Of a DNA stretch of 64,000 bases, positions 17,895 to 27,414 are shown one piece after another. Origin of the DNA: Solirubrobacter sp963724195 (GTDB lineage: Bacteria > Actinomycetota > Thermoleophilia > Solirubrobacterales > Solirubrobacteraceae). The stretch spans positions 186,001 through 250,000 of the forward strand of contig CAVRTQ010000005.1 in NCBI GenBank assembly GCA_963724195.1. The letters are read 5' to 3'. The notes beneath the pieces are model-generated. The model worked only from the letters and a program-made list of their open reading frames with translations. It searched no databases and had not been told where the DNA came from. How positions within the stretch are numbered: the stretch's first letter is position 1; each line of letters opens with the position of its first letter. Both the position numbers and the translations under genes were made by a program.

Positions 17895-17960
17895 ATTGCT
17901 CCCCGGCCCGGCCGGCTGGGAGGATGGCTTTGACGGTGCATCGAACCGGGAACCGGACCG

Positions 17961-18530
17961 GTGCGTATGCCCCTGCGGTCGATGCCTACGGACGACGCCC
18001 AACTTCTCGCCCGAATCTCGTCGGATGCCACCGGCGAGGCTCTGCGCGCGCTCTATCGCGGGTACGCCGGTGAGCTGTACGGGTTCGCATTGAACGCACT
18101 CGGGGACCGGGGGACCGCCGAGGAGGTCGTGCAGGAGGTCTTCACCCGTGCTTGGCGGCACGCGGAGGCCTACGACCCGACGCGCGGCAGTGTGCGTACC
18201 TGGCTCTACCAGATCGCGCGGCACGCGATCATCGACACGCGCAGGCGCGCCGCGGTGCGCCCGGCGCTGGCGTTGCACGAGCCGCGTGAGGAGCAGGACC
18301 CCGAGGGGCTCTCGATCGAACGCGCGATGCTGGGATGGCAGGTCGCGGGTGCGCTGGAGAAGCTCACGCCCGAGCACCGTCAAGTGATTCGCCTCGCCCA
18401 CGTCCAAGGACTGTCGGTACGGGAGATCGCGGAGCGGCTCGGGTTGCCCGAGGGCACCGTCAAAAGCCGTACCTGGTACGCCCTGCGCTCCCTGCGGCTG
18501 ATTCTGGAGGAGATGGGGGTGCGGGCATGA
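17961..18530 (+). CDS. ECF-type RNA polymerase sigma factor
   Basis: About 183-190 residues. Region 2 is LYRGYAGELYGFALNAL, AEEVVQEVFTRAWRHAEAYD and VRTWLYQIARHAIIDTRRR. Region 4 is LTPEHRQVIRLAHVQGLSVR followed by EIAERLGLPEGTVKSRTWYA. GTG at 17961 is the longest start; ATG at 17967 or 17982 are also possible. Its stop overlaps the ATG of a zinc-binding anti-sigma factor, the usual arrangement for a sequestered ECF factor responding to redox or envelope stress. Peroxiredoxin and DsbA-like genes just upstream fit a redox theme (inference). Confidence 0.92.
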   Translation: MRMPLRSMPTDDAQLLARISSDATGEALRALYRGYAGELYGFALNALGDRGTAEEVVQEVFTRAWRHAEAYDPTRGSVRTWLYQIARHAIIDTRRRAAVRPALALHEPREEQDPEGLSIERAMLGWQVAGALEKLTPEHRQVIRLAHVQGLSVREIAERLGLPEGTVKSRTWYALRSLRLILEEMGVRA

Positions 18531-19231
18531 CGCACGTCCACGAGGACATCGGCGCCTACGTACTCGGTGCGCTTGAAGAAGACGACACGCGCCGTGTCGC
18601 CGCGCACCTGCGAGGGTGCTCGGAGTGCGCGGCCGCCCACGCGGAGCTCGCGCGGCTGCCGGCGCTGCTGGACCTGTCGGTGGCGACGGGGGCGACCGAC
18701 GAGGAGCCACTGCCACCAGCGATCGAGGAACGCATCCTCGATCGCTTCGCGCGCGAGCACCCGGCTGAGCCTCCACGCAAGCGCCGCTGGCGCCGGCGGA
18801 TCGCGTTAGCCCTGCCGAGCGCGCTGGCCGGCGCGGCCGTGGCCTGCGCCGCGCTCGTCCTCGGGCTGGGCTTCCAGCGCAACGCCGGCCGTCCGCCGAG
18901 CCAGTACCAGCTCGTGATGAAGCCGATCGGGCCCGCGCACAACGCGAGCGCGCGCGCCGGGCTGCGCACGACGCAGGAGGGCACGGTCGTGCGCCTCTGG
19001 GTCAACAACCTGCCGGGCGGGCCACAGGACGTCTACGAGGTCTTCTGCGACGCGAAGGGCTGGAGCGCCAGCGCCGGCACGTTCCGCGTGGACGCGCGCG
19101 GCAACGGCTACGTGATCCTCACGTCCGCGGTCAAACGCGGGCAGTACGAGTCGCTGCGGATCGTCCGCCGGGCGCACTTCCCGAGCGGGCAGGTCGAGGA
19201 CTACGACATCCTCGGAGCCAAGCTCTCCTGA
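18527..19231 (+). CDS. Membrane anti-sigma factor with zinc-binding ZAS domain (RskA-like)
   Basis: 234 residues. The N-terminal ZAS motif is VAAHLRGCSECAAAHAEL (His-x3-Cys-x2-Cys). A basic stretch RKRRWRRR is followed by one membrane helix near residues 87-110 and an extracytoplasmic domain resembling the RskA/DUF4115-like anti-sigma C-terminus (VRLWVNNLPGGPQDVYEVF). Expected to bind the upstream sigma factor and release it after a signal. Overlaps the sigma gene by ATGA. Confidence 0.9.
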   Translation: MTHVHEDIGAYVLGALEEDDTRRVAAHLRGCSECAAAHAELARLPALLDLSVATGATDEEPLPPAIEERILDRFAREHPAEPPRKRRWRRRIALALPSALAGAAVACAALVLGLGFQRNAGRPPSQYQLVMKPIGPAHNASARAGLRTTQEGTVVRLWVNNLPGGPQDVYEVFCDAKGWSASAGTFRVDARGNGYVILTSAVKRGQYESLRIVRRAHFPSGQVEDYDILGAKLS

Positions 19232-19262
19232 ACCTCCCGGGGTGCCGCGCGTATCCCCAGTC

Positions 19263-19704
19263 ATGAGACGTATCGCAGTTCTCGCGGCGAGTGCCGCGTT
19301 GTTGTTCGCCGCCTGCGGCGGTGACGAGGAAGAGCCCGCCGCCCCGCCCACCGCGACCGAGGCCGCCACGGAAGCTCCCACCGAAGCGCCCACCGAGGCC
19401 GCGACCGAAGCGGCCGCCGGCGGCGCCAAGCTCGCGATCGCCGCCGACCCGGGCGGCGCCAACGCCTTCACCGAGACCGAGCTGACCGCGGACGCCGGCC
19501 CGGTCGAGATCGACTTCGCCAACGAGTCCTCCAAGCCGCACGCCGTCGTGATCGAGGGCGTCGACGGCGCCGCGACCGAGACCGTCACGGGCAGCCGACG
19601 CCCCGCCGATCACGGTCGAGCTCGCCGCGGGCGAGTACACGTTCTTCTGCCCGGTCGGCGATCACCGCGCCGACGGCATGGAGGGCAAGCTCACCGTCCG
19701 GTAG
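19263..19704 (+). CDS. Cupredoxin-like lipoprotein (one frameshift)
   Basis: Signal peptide with lipobox LLFAAC, then a low-complexity TEAATEAPTEAP linker and a blue-copper fold. All four type-1 copper ligands are visible: His in SSKPHAVVIEG, and Cys, His, Met in FFCPVGDHRADGMEG. An extra C near 19598 breaks the frame; after removing it the protein ends GKLTVR at TAG 19702. Likely a periplasmic electron carrier or copper protein. It sits 31 bases after the anti-sigma gene, so may belong to the same regulon. Its 3' end overlaps the SRPBCC gene on the other strand by 43 bases. Confidence 0.85.
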
Positions 19705-20123
19705 TCGAAGATCTTCTCGAGGTCGCGGCGGACGAACGCGAGGTGCGCGAGTCCGCCGAAGACCCCGAACGGGAGCGCGTACCGGACGGTGTCGCGCACG
19801 ATCGTGCCGTCGCCGTCCGCCTCGAACTCGTGCGTGTGGTGCCAGAGCGCGTACGGGCCGTAGATCTGCGCGTCCACGAACCGCTCGCCCGGCACCCACT
19901 CGTCGATCCGGGTGAGCCAGCTGATCGGCAGGCCGTGCAGCTTGAGCTCGTACTCGATCAGCGCTCCCTGGCGCATCTCGATCGGCCGGGGCGTGACGAT
20001 GTGAAAGCTCAGCCAGGGTGGGGTGATCGACTCGAGGTTGCCCGCATCGGCGAAGAACCCGAAGACCGTGTGGGGATCGCCCAAGACGCGCTGCTCGCGG
20101 CGGATGACGTGGTGACGGAACAC
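19662..20123 (-). CDS. SRPBCC (polyketide cyclase/START-like) ligand-binding protein
   Basis: 153 residues, GTG start at 20123. Pattern VFGFFADAGNLESITPPWL, GALIEYELKLHGLPISWLTR, DAQIYGPYALWHHTHEFEA and GTIVRDTVRYALPFG is typical of CoxG-like SRPBCC proteins described as cell-division-inhibitor or ligand-binding family members. Ligand unknown. Convergent with the cupredoxin gene. About 640 bases without a gene lie upstream, mostly the palindromic element. Confidence 0.85.
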   Translation of the reverse strand: MFRHHVIRREQRVLGDPHTVFGFFADAGNLESITPPWLSFHIVTPRPIEMRQGALIEYELKLHGLPISWLTRIDEWVPGERFVDAQIYGPYALWHHTHEFEADGDGTIVRDTVRYALPFGVFGGLAHLAFVRRDLEKIFDYRTVSLPSMPSAR

Positions 20124-20323
20124 ACGGGGAGTACGGGCGACGTCAGCGTGCGGCTCTCGCGAACGCCGATTATCGACGTCGCTTCAGGCGTCGACTGGAT
20201 GAACCGCCCGGCGTGCGGCGGCGTGCCGGCGTTGACGACGGTCGGCCGGTGAGCGCGAGGCATGTTGCCGCGAGCAAGAGGAGCCGCACGGCGGACGCTA
20301 CCCGCGCGGGGCGAACCAACGGC

Positions 20324-20755
20324 TCATCGAGGGAGGGGGAGCGGCGGCGCCACCGTCGCGGCGCGAACGTCGTGCGCCCGGGCTCCGCGTGGCACGGGCC
20401 GGGTTGGCGTGCCGCTCTCAGTCAAGGTACGGGCCACTGACATTTCGTGGGGCGCCGCGCTCGTCCGCCGGCCTCCTGCGGATCTCGCGGAAACGAACAC
20501 GCGCTGCGAGGGGGTGATGAACAAACGTCACCTGGGAGGTGACGTTTGTGCACGCACCCCCTTTGTTCAGAGCGCGGTCGTGATCGAGCACGAGCGATCG
20601 GACGTGGAGCGCGTGAAGCGACCACAACCACCCTCGCGATTTCCGGTGCCCGTAACTTGACTGAGAGCCGCATGCCGATGGTCCCGCCACGCGGAGCTCG
20701 GAGGCGCTGGGCACAGGCACGCGGCGGAAACGCCGCTTCCTTCCCCCTCGATGAG
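20324..20755 (-). repeat. Nested-palindrome element, copy 1 (MITE-like, about 430 bp)
   Basis: The ends are imperfect inverted repeats of about 115 bases (CTCATCGAGGG at the left, CCTCGATGAG at the right), each containing the TGACTGAGAG / CTCTCAGTCA block. The middle holds a strong hairpin with ACAAACGTCACC / GGTGACGTTTGT arms (20521-20549), bounded by GGGGGTG and CACCCCC. An inverted copy lies at 44986-45418; about 100 bases (20404-20506) are identical between them. No credible coding sequence. The right end is 12 bases past the stop of the minus-strand propeller gene. Read from that gene, it matches copy 2 read from cinA. Confidence 0.85.
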
Positions 20756-20767
20756 CAGTCGCGGCGA

Positions 20768-22747
20768 CTACACGAACCGAGCGCGTCGGGCTGAACGCCG
20801 CCGCCAGAACACGAGCAAGCCCGCAAGCACCGCCACGCCCGACCCGGCCGGCGCGGCGATCCGCACCACGTCGGGCCCAGTGCCAGGCCGCTCCGCGTGC
20901 GTGCTCAGCAACGTCGTCGTCCCGCGCGCCACGTCCCGCACGTACACGCCCGCGATCCCGTCCGGCTTGCCCTCGCCGAGGTTCCCGCCGGTGGACGCGA
21001 ACGCCACGCGCTGCCCGTCGGCGGAGATCGCGGGATCGGTCTGCAGCCCATCGCCCGGCTCGCCCCGCGCGCCGGCCGCCCGGCTCACGAGCACGTTCTG
21101 CCCGGTCGCCAGGTCGTGTCGCCACACGCGTGACCGCAGGCTCTCGCGCTTGCCGTTCGGCCGCCCGACGCGCACGACGAACGCCACGTAGCGCCCGTCG
21201 GCGGACAGCGACGGCGATCCTGCGTCGGCCTTGATCGCGCCGGTGACCAGCCGCGTCGTGCCGGCGCGCAGATCGCGCACGTACACGTCGGCGTGGCCGT
21301 CGCCGCCGAGGTTGCGGGCCCGGCTGGTGAAGGCGACGGAGCGGCCGTCGTAGGACACGCTCGGGTCATACGCGTCACCCTCGGCGGGCGCGGCGGCGCG
21401 GGAGACGAGCGTCGTCTTGCCGGTCTTCAGCGCCGTGCTGTAGACGTGCGTCAGCCCGTGGTTGTCGGCTTCGGCCGAGGTGTAGACGACGGACCGCCCG
21501 TCGCCGGCGACCTCCGGCAGGTAGGCGGCGCCCCGCGAGGCGTCGGTCACGAGCCGCTCGCGCTTGGCCTTGCGATCCACGACCCACAGGCCGTTCTCGG
21601 ACGGCGCGCCGTTGCGGCCCGCGTCGGTGGCCTCGAACGCGACGATGTTGCCGTCGGCCGAGAGCGCCGGGTTGAAGGCGGTGCGCGTCGGCGCGCCCTG
21701 CTCGCGGAACGCGTGGCTGGCGCGCGTGACCTTCCCGGTGGCCAGGTCGCGCACGTGCACGGTCATCTGGCCCACGCGCTTGGCGAGCGGGTAGGTCGAC
21801 TCGGCCGTCTCGAACGCGACCGCGGTGCCGCTGGAGGAGACGACGGAGTTGTACGCCGAGCGCGGCCGGCGGGTCTCCGCTCGTGGCGGGGTGACCGAGA
21901 ACCGCCGCTGGCCGAGCACGGCCGCGCGGACGTGGATCTCGCCGAAGCGCTCGGCCTGCGCCACGTCGGCACGGTACGCGTCCCAGACGACGGTGAGGCC
22001 GTTCGCGGAGATGCTCGGGTGCTTGGCCGCGTCGGCCTCGGGCAGGTCGGGCTTGTTGGCCCCGCCGGACGGCCCGTTGTAGCGGTTCTGCCCGAGCCAG
22101 CGCGGCACCTGGCGCAGCTGGCGGTCCAGCATCACCTCGGCCTGCGCGGCCGGCAGCGAGCCGTCGCGGACGCCGCGCGCCGCCGCTTCCCGCAGCGCGT
22201 CGGACACGCCCTTCTGCGCCTCCACGCGTGACTTGCCGTTGAGCTCGCAGATCTGCAGCGGGCTCAGCTCGGCGCGGCGCATCTTGAGGAACTCGTCGCG
22301 GTCGCGCGTGCCGAAGATCACCGTGGCCTGCTCGGGCACGGCGGTCTGGTGCAGGGCGTGGAAGAGGATGTGCTGGCCGAGGTGGCCCTGGGTGAGCGTG
22401 CGCTCGGCGCGGTTGGCGAGCTCGCGCAGCTTCGCGGCCGTCACGTGCCCCTTCTGCGGCTCCACCAGCGCCTCGGCCAAGGCCCGCGGCTCCCAGCCGC
22501 TCTTGCGGGCCAGCTCCGCCATCGTCTTCTCGTCCCGCACCCAGCGGAACACCTCGCCGCGCGAGTGGCCGATCAGCTTGTAGAGCCGCGCCTCCTCGTA
22601 GGGCAGCCAGAGGTAGTTGATCCAGTCCTCGTTCGCGAGCCAGTGCTTCGGCGCGCCCTTCGGCGCCTCCGGGTCCTGGGCGTAGGCGGGCGTCGCGAGC
22701 AGCAGCGCCGCCGCGATCGCCACGCCGCCGGCGATTCGGGTTCTCAT
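20768..22747 (-). CDS. Secreted, C-terminally anchored TolB/WD40-like beta-propeller protein
   Basis: 659 residues. Signal peptide (VAIAAALLLATPAYAQ), an alpha-helical region of about 200 residues (QGHLGQHILFHAL, QICELNGKSRVEAQKGV), then a propeller of PD40-type repeats (PSISANGLTVVW, PALSADGNIVAFE, PSVSYDGRSVAFTS, PSLSADGRYVAFV, PAISADGQRVAFAS). It ends in a membrane helix and Arg-rich tail (VAVLAGLLVFWRRRSARR), so the propeller is held outside the cell. Last gene of an operon after the membrane glycosyltransferase and asnB (ATGA overlap). Substrate unknown. Confidence 0.85.
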   Translation of the reverse strand: MRTRIAGGVAIAAALLLATPAYAQDPEAPKGAPKHWLANEDWINYLWLPYEEARLYKLIGHSRGEVFRWVRDEKTMAELARKSGWEPRALAEALVEPQKGHVTAAKLRELANRAERTLTQGHLGQHILFHALHQTAVPEQATVIFGTRDRDEFLKMRRAELSPLQICELNGKSRVEAQKGVSDALREAAARGVRDGSLPAAQAEVMLDRQLRQVPRWLGQNRYNGPSGGANKPDLPEADAAKHPSISANGLTVVWDAYRADVAQAERFGEIHVRAAVLGQRRFSVTPPRAETRRPRSAYNSVVSSSGTAVAFETAESTYPLAKRVGQMTVHVRDLATGKVTRASHAFREQGAPTRTAFNPALSADGNIVAFEATDAGRNGAPSENGLWVVDRKAKRERLVTDASRGAAYLPEVAGDGRSVVYTSAEADNHGLTHVYSTALKTGKTTLVSRAAAPAEGDAYDPSVSYDGRSVAFTSRARNLGGDGHADVYVRDLRAGTTRLVTGAIKADAGSPSLSADGRYVAFVVRVGRPNGKRESLRSRVWRHDLATGQNVLVSRAAGARGEPGDGLQTDPAISADGQRVAFASTGGNLGEGKPDGIAGVYVRDVARGTTTLLSTHAERPGTGPDVVRIAAPAGSGVAVLAGLLVFWRRRSARRARFV

Positions 22748-24637
22748 GCGGCCTCCTGGAGGATCGGCGACTCGACGCGACGGCGACGGGGAGCGGTGGC
22801 CCAGGCGTCGTGCCACAGGCCGAACGCCATCAGCGCCCACAGCGGGCGGCCGAGGTCCTCCCGGCGCGCGAGGTGGCGCTCGAGCAGGTCGCTCACGACG
22901 GCGGGCGCGAACCACCCCTGCCGGGCGACGCGCTCTGGGGACAGCAGGTCGCGCGCAAACGGCTCCAGCGGACCGCGCAGCCAGGCCGCGACCGGCGTGC
23001 AGAAGCCACGCTTGGGCCCGCGCACGACCTCCGCCGGGAGCAGCGACGCCGCGGCTGCGCGCAGCACGCGCTTCGTCTCCAGCCCGCGCACGCGCGCGTG
23101 GACCGGCAGCGCGTACGCGAACTCGGCGACGACGGGATCCAGGAACGGGACGCGCACCTCGAGGCCGTGCGCCATGCCGGCGCGGTCGGCCTGGGGGAGG
23201 AGGTCGTCCGCCAGGAACGAGCCGGCATCCACGTCCTGCAGGCGCGCGATCGGCTCGACCCCGAGCGTCTCGGCGTAGCGCGCCCGCAGCGGCGCGAGCG
23301 GGTCGCCGCTCCGGCCCAGCATCTCGCGCCGCAGCGCGGGGCTGAACGTCTCCTTGAACGCGTGGTGGCGTTCGAGCGGTCCGAGCCCGGCGCCGAGCGC
23401 GAGCCGGCGCAGCTGGAAGTCCAGGCTCAGGCGCCCCGAGGAGCTCGGGAACCGCGCGACGGCGGGCGCCAGCGCCGCCGCGACGCGCGCCCCCGGCGCA
23501 CCGAGCCGGTCCGCGGCGTAGGTCTGGTAGCCACCGAACAGCTCGTCGGCGCCCTCGCCGGTCAGCACCGCCTTCACCTCACGGGCGGCGAACCGCGCGA
23601 GCAGCCAGTACGGGAGCGCCGTCGCATCGCCCGAGGGCTCGTCGTACGTCGCCGCGACGCCCTCGAGCTCCAGCGCCGCCTCGGGGCCGAGCCGCAGCTC
23701 ATGGTGGTCGGTGCCGTAGCGCTCGGCCACGGCCCGGGCGCCGGCCAGCTCGTCGAACGCGGCGACGTCGAAGCCGACGCTGAACGTCTTCACCGGCGCC
23801 CCGGCCAGGGCGGTGACCAGGCCCGAGTCGATCCCGCCTGACAGCAGCACGCCGACGGGCGCGTCGGCCTGCAGGTGTGCGCGCACGGACGCGGCGAGCC
23901 GCTCCTTCGCCTCCACCGCCAGCGCGGCGAGCGGTTCGCGCCGCTCCTGGCCGGCGAGCACCGGCCTCGGCCGCGCGTAGCGCTCGAGCTTCAGGCCGCC
24001 GGGGTCGACGACGAGCCGGTGCCCGGGCTCCAGCTTGCGCGCCGCGCGGAAGATCGTGCCGGGCGCGGGGACCGCGTTCAGCGCGAGATAGCGCTCGACC
24101 GCGTCCGGGTCGATCTCGCGCGGGAAGTCCGGCAGCGCGAGCAGCGCCTTCAGCTCGGACGCGAACGCGAACTGGCGGTTGAGCCGCGCATAGACGAGCG
24201 GCTTGATCCCGTACGGGTCGCGCGCGAGCACGAGCGTCCGGCGGCGGGCGTCCCACAGCGCGACCGCGAACATCCCGCGCAGGCCCTCGACGAACGCGGG
24301 GCCGTGCTCCTCGTACAGGTGCACCAGCACCTCGATGTCCGAGCCGGTGCGGAACGTGTGCCCGCGGCGCTCCAGGCCGCGCCGCAGCGCCCGATGGTCG
24401 TAGAGCTCACCGTTGGCGACGACGCGGACGTTGCCGTCCTCGCTCGCGATCGGCTGCTGCCCGCCGACCGGGTCGACGAGCGCGAGCCGCCGGATCGCGA
24501 GCCCGACCGTCGGCGTCGAGGTGGAAGCCCGAGCCGTCCGGTCCGCGGTGCGCGAGCGCCTCGCTCATGGCCGCAAGGTCCATCCGCGCCGGTGGCGGAC
24601 CACCGGGCAACGCGAGCAAGCCGGCGATCCCGCACAT
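22744..24637 (-). CDS. asnB: Glutamine-hydrolysing asparagine synthetase-like amidotransferase (one frameshift)
   Basis: About 630 residues. Class II amidotransferase domain with catalytic Cys2 (MCGIAGLL), ALAHRGPDGSGF, ASEDGNVRVVANGELYDHR; synthetase domain with the ATP-pyrophosphatase loop VGVLLSGGIDSGLVTAL, EGADELFGGYQTY and GLEVRVPFLDP. An extra base near 24514 breaks the frame between FHLDA and TVGLAIRRLALVD. In surface-polysaccharide loci AsnB-like enzymes often amidate sugars or peptides instead of making asparagine; the membrane glycosyltransferase upstream allows that reading here. Coupled to both neighbours by short overlaps. Confidence 0.9.
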
Positions 24638-26107
24638 CAGCAGCGCCCCCAGGCCTCGAAGCGGCGGGTCTGCGCGAGCAACGCGTGGCCGGCCGGAGCG
24701 GCGGCGATCGCCGTCCCGTCCGCCGGCACCTCGTAGACGTTGAGCGTGCCCGTCTCATCCCACGGCGGGCGGACCACGATCGCGAGGCCCGGAGCGGTGG
24801 CGTCCAGCGTGCGATCCGACCGGGCGCGCACACCGTCCGCGGGCAGGGCGAGCGCCCAGCGGATCTCGGGCAGCAGCTTGTGGTTGGGCACCGTGATCGT
24901 CCCGCACCGCGCCGCCGCGGCGACCTCGGGGCGCGCGAGCAGCCCGTTCAGCTCCGCCCGGACCTCCGGCCGCTCCTCCAGCTGCCGCACCAGGCCCGAC
25001 GCGCTGAGCCGGGTGGCGGTGTACGCGCCGCCGGCGAGCACGGCGAACACCGCCGTGCCCATCCACACCGCGCGCAGCCGCGACCCGGCGGGCAGCCGCG
25101 CCCAGCCCGACAGCGCGAACGCGGCGAACAGGATGCCGCCGACCCCGGCGAGCAGCAGGTAGCGGTAGACGCCGGCGAGCCCGCCGGTGGCGATGATCAG
25201 GTAGGTGCCGAGCGTGACCAGCGCGACCACGGCGGGCACCGCGAGGGGCCGCACCCGCCCGCGCAGCGCCAGGAGCACGCCGACGACGGCCAGCAGCAGC
25301 ACCGGCAGCTTGAGGACCTCGATCAGCAGCGACACCGTCATGTGCGGGATCTCGCCGTACGGGACCTCGCGCTGCAGCTCGGCCGCGAGCGCGTCCGTGT
25401 GCTGGATCGAGAACAGCGGGTTGCCCGTGACCGCGAAGTCGAGCGCCATCCACAGCGCGGGCGCGGCCAGCGCGGGCAGCGCCACGCGGATCGCGGTTGC
25501 GCACGCCGCCGCTGCCGAGCCAGAGGCCGTAGAGGCCGGCGAGCAGCCACGCCTCCGGGCGCAGCAGCCCCGCGAGCCCGAGCAGCCACCACACCGCGCC
25601 ACCGCGTTTCGGGCGCTCGGCCTCCAGCGCCATCGCCCACGCGACGAACGCGCAGTACGGCACGTCCAGATAGCCCTTGGACGCCAGCAGGCCGAAGTTG
25701 AACCGGGACAGCAGCAACCCGGCGGCCACGAACCCGCCGACCGGACCGGCCGCGAGCCGGCCCAGCCGGTACATCGCGGCGACGAGCGCGATCAGCCCCG
25801 CGAAGCAGAGCGCGATGAACAAGCGCGCGCCCACTTCCCCGAAGGGCGCCAGGACGAGCCCGACCGGCAGCAGCAGCGGATGCTCGGTCGGGGTGCGGTA
25901 CCCGTCGAAGCCGGGGCGGGTCCCGTCGAGCAGCTCCTGGGCCCACAGCAGCGAGTAGAGGCTGTCGTAGGCGGGATAGGTCGGGTAGGCGAGGAAGATC
26001 GCCAGGCCGGCCGCGGCCACGAGCGCCAGAGCGAGCGCGGGGAGCCGCGCTCGGAGGCCGAATCGGCGTGCCGGGACCAGGGGCGTGAGCCACGGAATCG
26101 TGCTCAT
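24637..26107 (-). CDS. Multi-pass membrane glycosyltransferase, GT39/ArnT-like (one frameshift)
   Basis: About 490 residues with ten or more hydrophobic helices. The first extracytoplasmic loop has PTYPAYDSLYSLLWAQELL and YRTPTEHPLLLP, reminiscent of the acidic DxLY and loop motifs of polyprenyl-phosphate-sugar transferases. Later it has LSRFNFGLLASKGYLDVPY and LRPEAWLLAGLYGLWLG. An extra A near 25508 breaks the frame; after removal GVRTAIRVALPALAAPALW continues. Probably transfers a sugar from a lipid carrier to an external acceptor; donor and acceptor unknown. Its stop overlaps the asnB start (TGATG). Confidence 0.72.
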
Positions 26108-26192
26108 CGCCACGACCCTACGTGTGGGTCCGGCGGAACCGCCTTCCACCTAGGGTGAGGCGCGACACCACCCCTGTGCCGTGCGCGAGCCG

Positions 26193-27281
26193 CTAGCGAA
26201 CTCGATCGAGGCCCGAGCTGCGCGCCCCGGCCTCCAACGCCTGGAGCCCGAACGCCGTCACGGGCCCGAGCACGCCCGCGCCCTCGACGCTGCGCTGCGC
26301 GGCCCAGGCCACGAACGACGCCGTGAAGTCGTACCCGTCCGCGCCGGCGAGGTTCACCGTCGCGAGCACGTTTCCGGAGACGTCCAAGGCCTCCGCGGCG
26401 ATCCAGGACCGCACGTCCGGCGTCTGCCCGCGCTCCGGGGCGCCCACGAGCGACACGGCCCGCTCGCCCCAGAACTTCATCGTCGGCTGCACCAGCGGCA
26501 CGCGCTGCACGAACGAGCCCACCACGGACCCCGCCTGCAGCGCCCGCGACAGCGGCCCGAACCACCCGGTGTACACGTTGACCTCGCGCAGCCGATCGAA
26601 CGCATCCGGCAGCGCGTAGTGCTCCGCGCCACCCAACGAGAACGCCTCGCGCGCCTTGCCCGCCACCGTGAACGACCGCACCCGCTCCGCGGACCGCACC
26701 GACTGCACCGCGCCGTCCCGGAACGCGAAGTGGTCACCCAGCACGATCCCGACCAGGGACTCGCGCGTCCCCGCCGACAGCGAGTTCGGCCCACCGCCCA
26801 GCGCGTAGTAGCCCACGTCGACCCGCACGGCATCGGCGCCCGCCTCGTCCAACGCCAACGCGCCCGCCAGCGACCCGGCCGCGAACTCGTACGACAGGGA
26901 CGGGATCAGCCGCGCCCCGCTCCGCCGCGCCGGCTCATCCAGCTCCGAGAACAGCCGCCGGATGAACTCGGGCTCGCCGGTGGTGTCGATGTAGGTGCAC
27001 CCCGCCGCCACGGCGGCCCGCGCCGCCGGCAGTCCCCACTTCGAGAACGGCCCCACGGTGGACACCAGCACGTCGTCCGGACCGACCAGATCAAAGACCG
27101 TGTTCTGGCGCATCGCGTCGGCGCGCGCCCACTCCAGCCCTCCCAAGCGCTCAGCGAGCGCTGACAGACGAGTTTCCGAGCGCCCGGCCAGCACGGGGCG
27201 CACACCCTGAGCCACCAGACGCGAGGCAATCAGCTCGCCCGTGTACCCGGTGGCCCCGAAGACGACGATGCGATCAGCCAT
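26193..27281 (-). CDS. Saccharopine dehydrogenase-like NAD(P)-binding reductase
   Basis: 362 residues. N-terminal Rossmann motif VVFGATGYTGELIASRL, then LAGRSETRLSALAERLG and VLVSTVGPFSKWGLPAARAA with TYIDTTGEPEF. This matches the trans-acting enoyl reductase/saccharopine reductase-like family of actinobacteria. A lysine-pathway role is not implied. Divergent from pnp with 133 bases between starts. Confidence 0.85.
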   Translation of the reverse strand: MADRIVVFGATGYTGELIASRLVAQGVRPVLAGRSETRLSALAERLGGLEWARADAMRQNTVFDLVGPDDVLVSTVGPFSKWGLPAARAAVAAGCTYIDTTGEPEFIRRLFSELDEPARRSGARLIPSLSYEFAAGSLAGALALDEAGADAVRVDVGYYALGGGPNSLSAGTRESLVGIVLGDHFAFRDGAVQSVRSAERVRSFTVAGKAREAFSLGGAEHYALPDAFDRLREVNVYTGWFGPLSRALQAGSVVGSFVQRVPLVQPTMKFWGERAVSLVGAPERGQTPDVRSWIAAEALDVSGNVLATVNLAGADGYDFTASFVAWAAQRSVEGAGVLGPVTAFGLQALEAGARSSGLDRVR

Positions 27282-27326
27282 TGGCGGCAGACCCTACCCG
27301 GCGATGCGCCGTGGCTACGCGCCTTC

Positions 27327-27332
27327 TAGAAT
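27327..27332 (+). promoter_or_regulatory. Candidate -10 box (TAGAAT) for pnp with a structured leader
   Basis: TAGAAT at 27327, about 80 bases before the pnp ATG, identical to the rpoZ -10 box. The leader holds a C-rich/G-rich complementary pair (CCCCCCGCC near 27374, GGCCGGGG near 27392) that could fold into a hairpin, as in pnp leaders subject to autoregulation. The -35 is not evident. Confidence 0.4.
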
Positions 27333-27414
27333 GGACGGCAACTACTACCGAAGCGTCAAGACGATGCAGAGGACCCCCCGCCGACTTCCGAGGCCGGGGC
27401 AGAGAAAGGGACAT

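Noticed and set aside
17940..17985. ECF -35 motif GGAAC (17949) as an autoregulated promoter of the sigma gene
   Set aside because: No matching -10 motif at 16-17 bases; too weak to list as a promoter.
20400..20800. Short frames inside the palindromic elements as possible genes or toxins
   Set aside because: Composition is shadow-like, frames differ between the two copies, and the conserved feature is the palindrome, not a protein.
22744..24637. asnB as a simple housekeeping asparagine synthetase
   Set aside because: Not excluded, but the operon with a membrane glycosyltransferase and surface propeller makes an envelope role at least as likely; left open in the entry.
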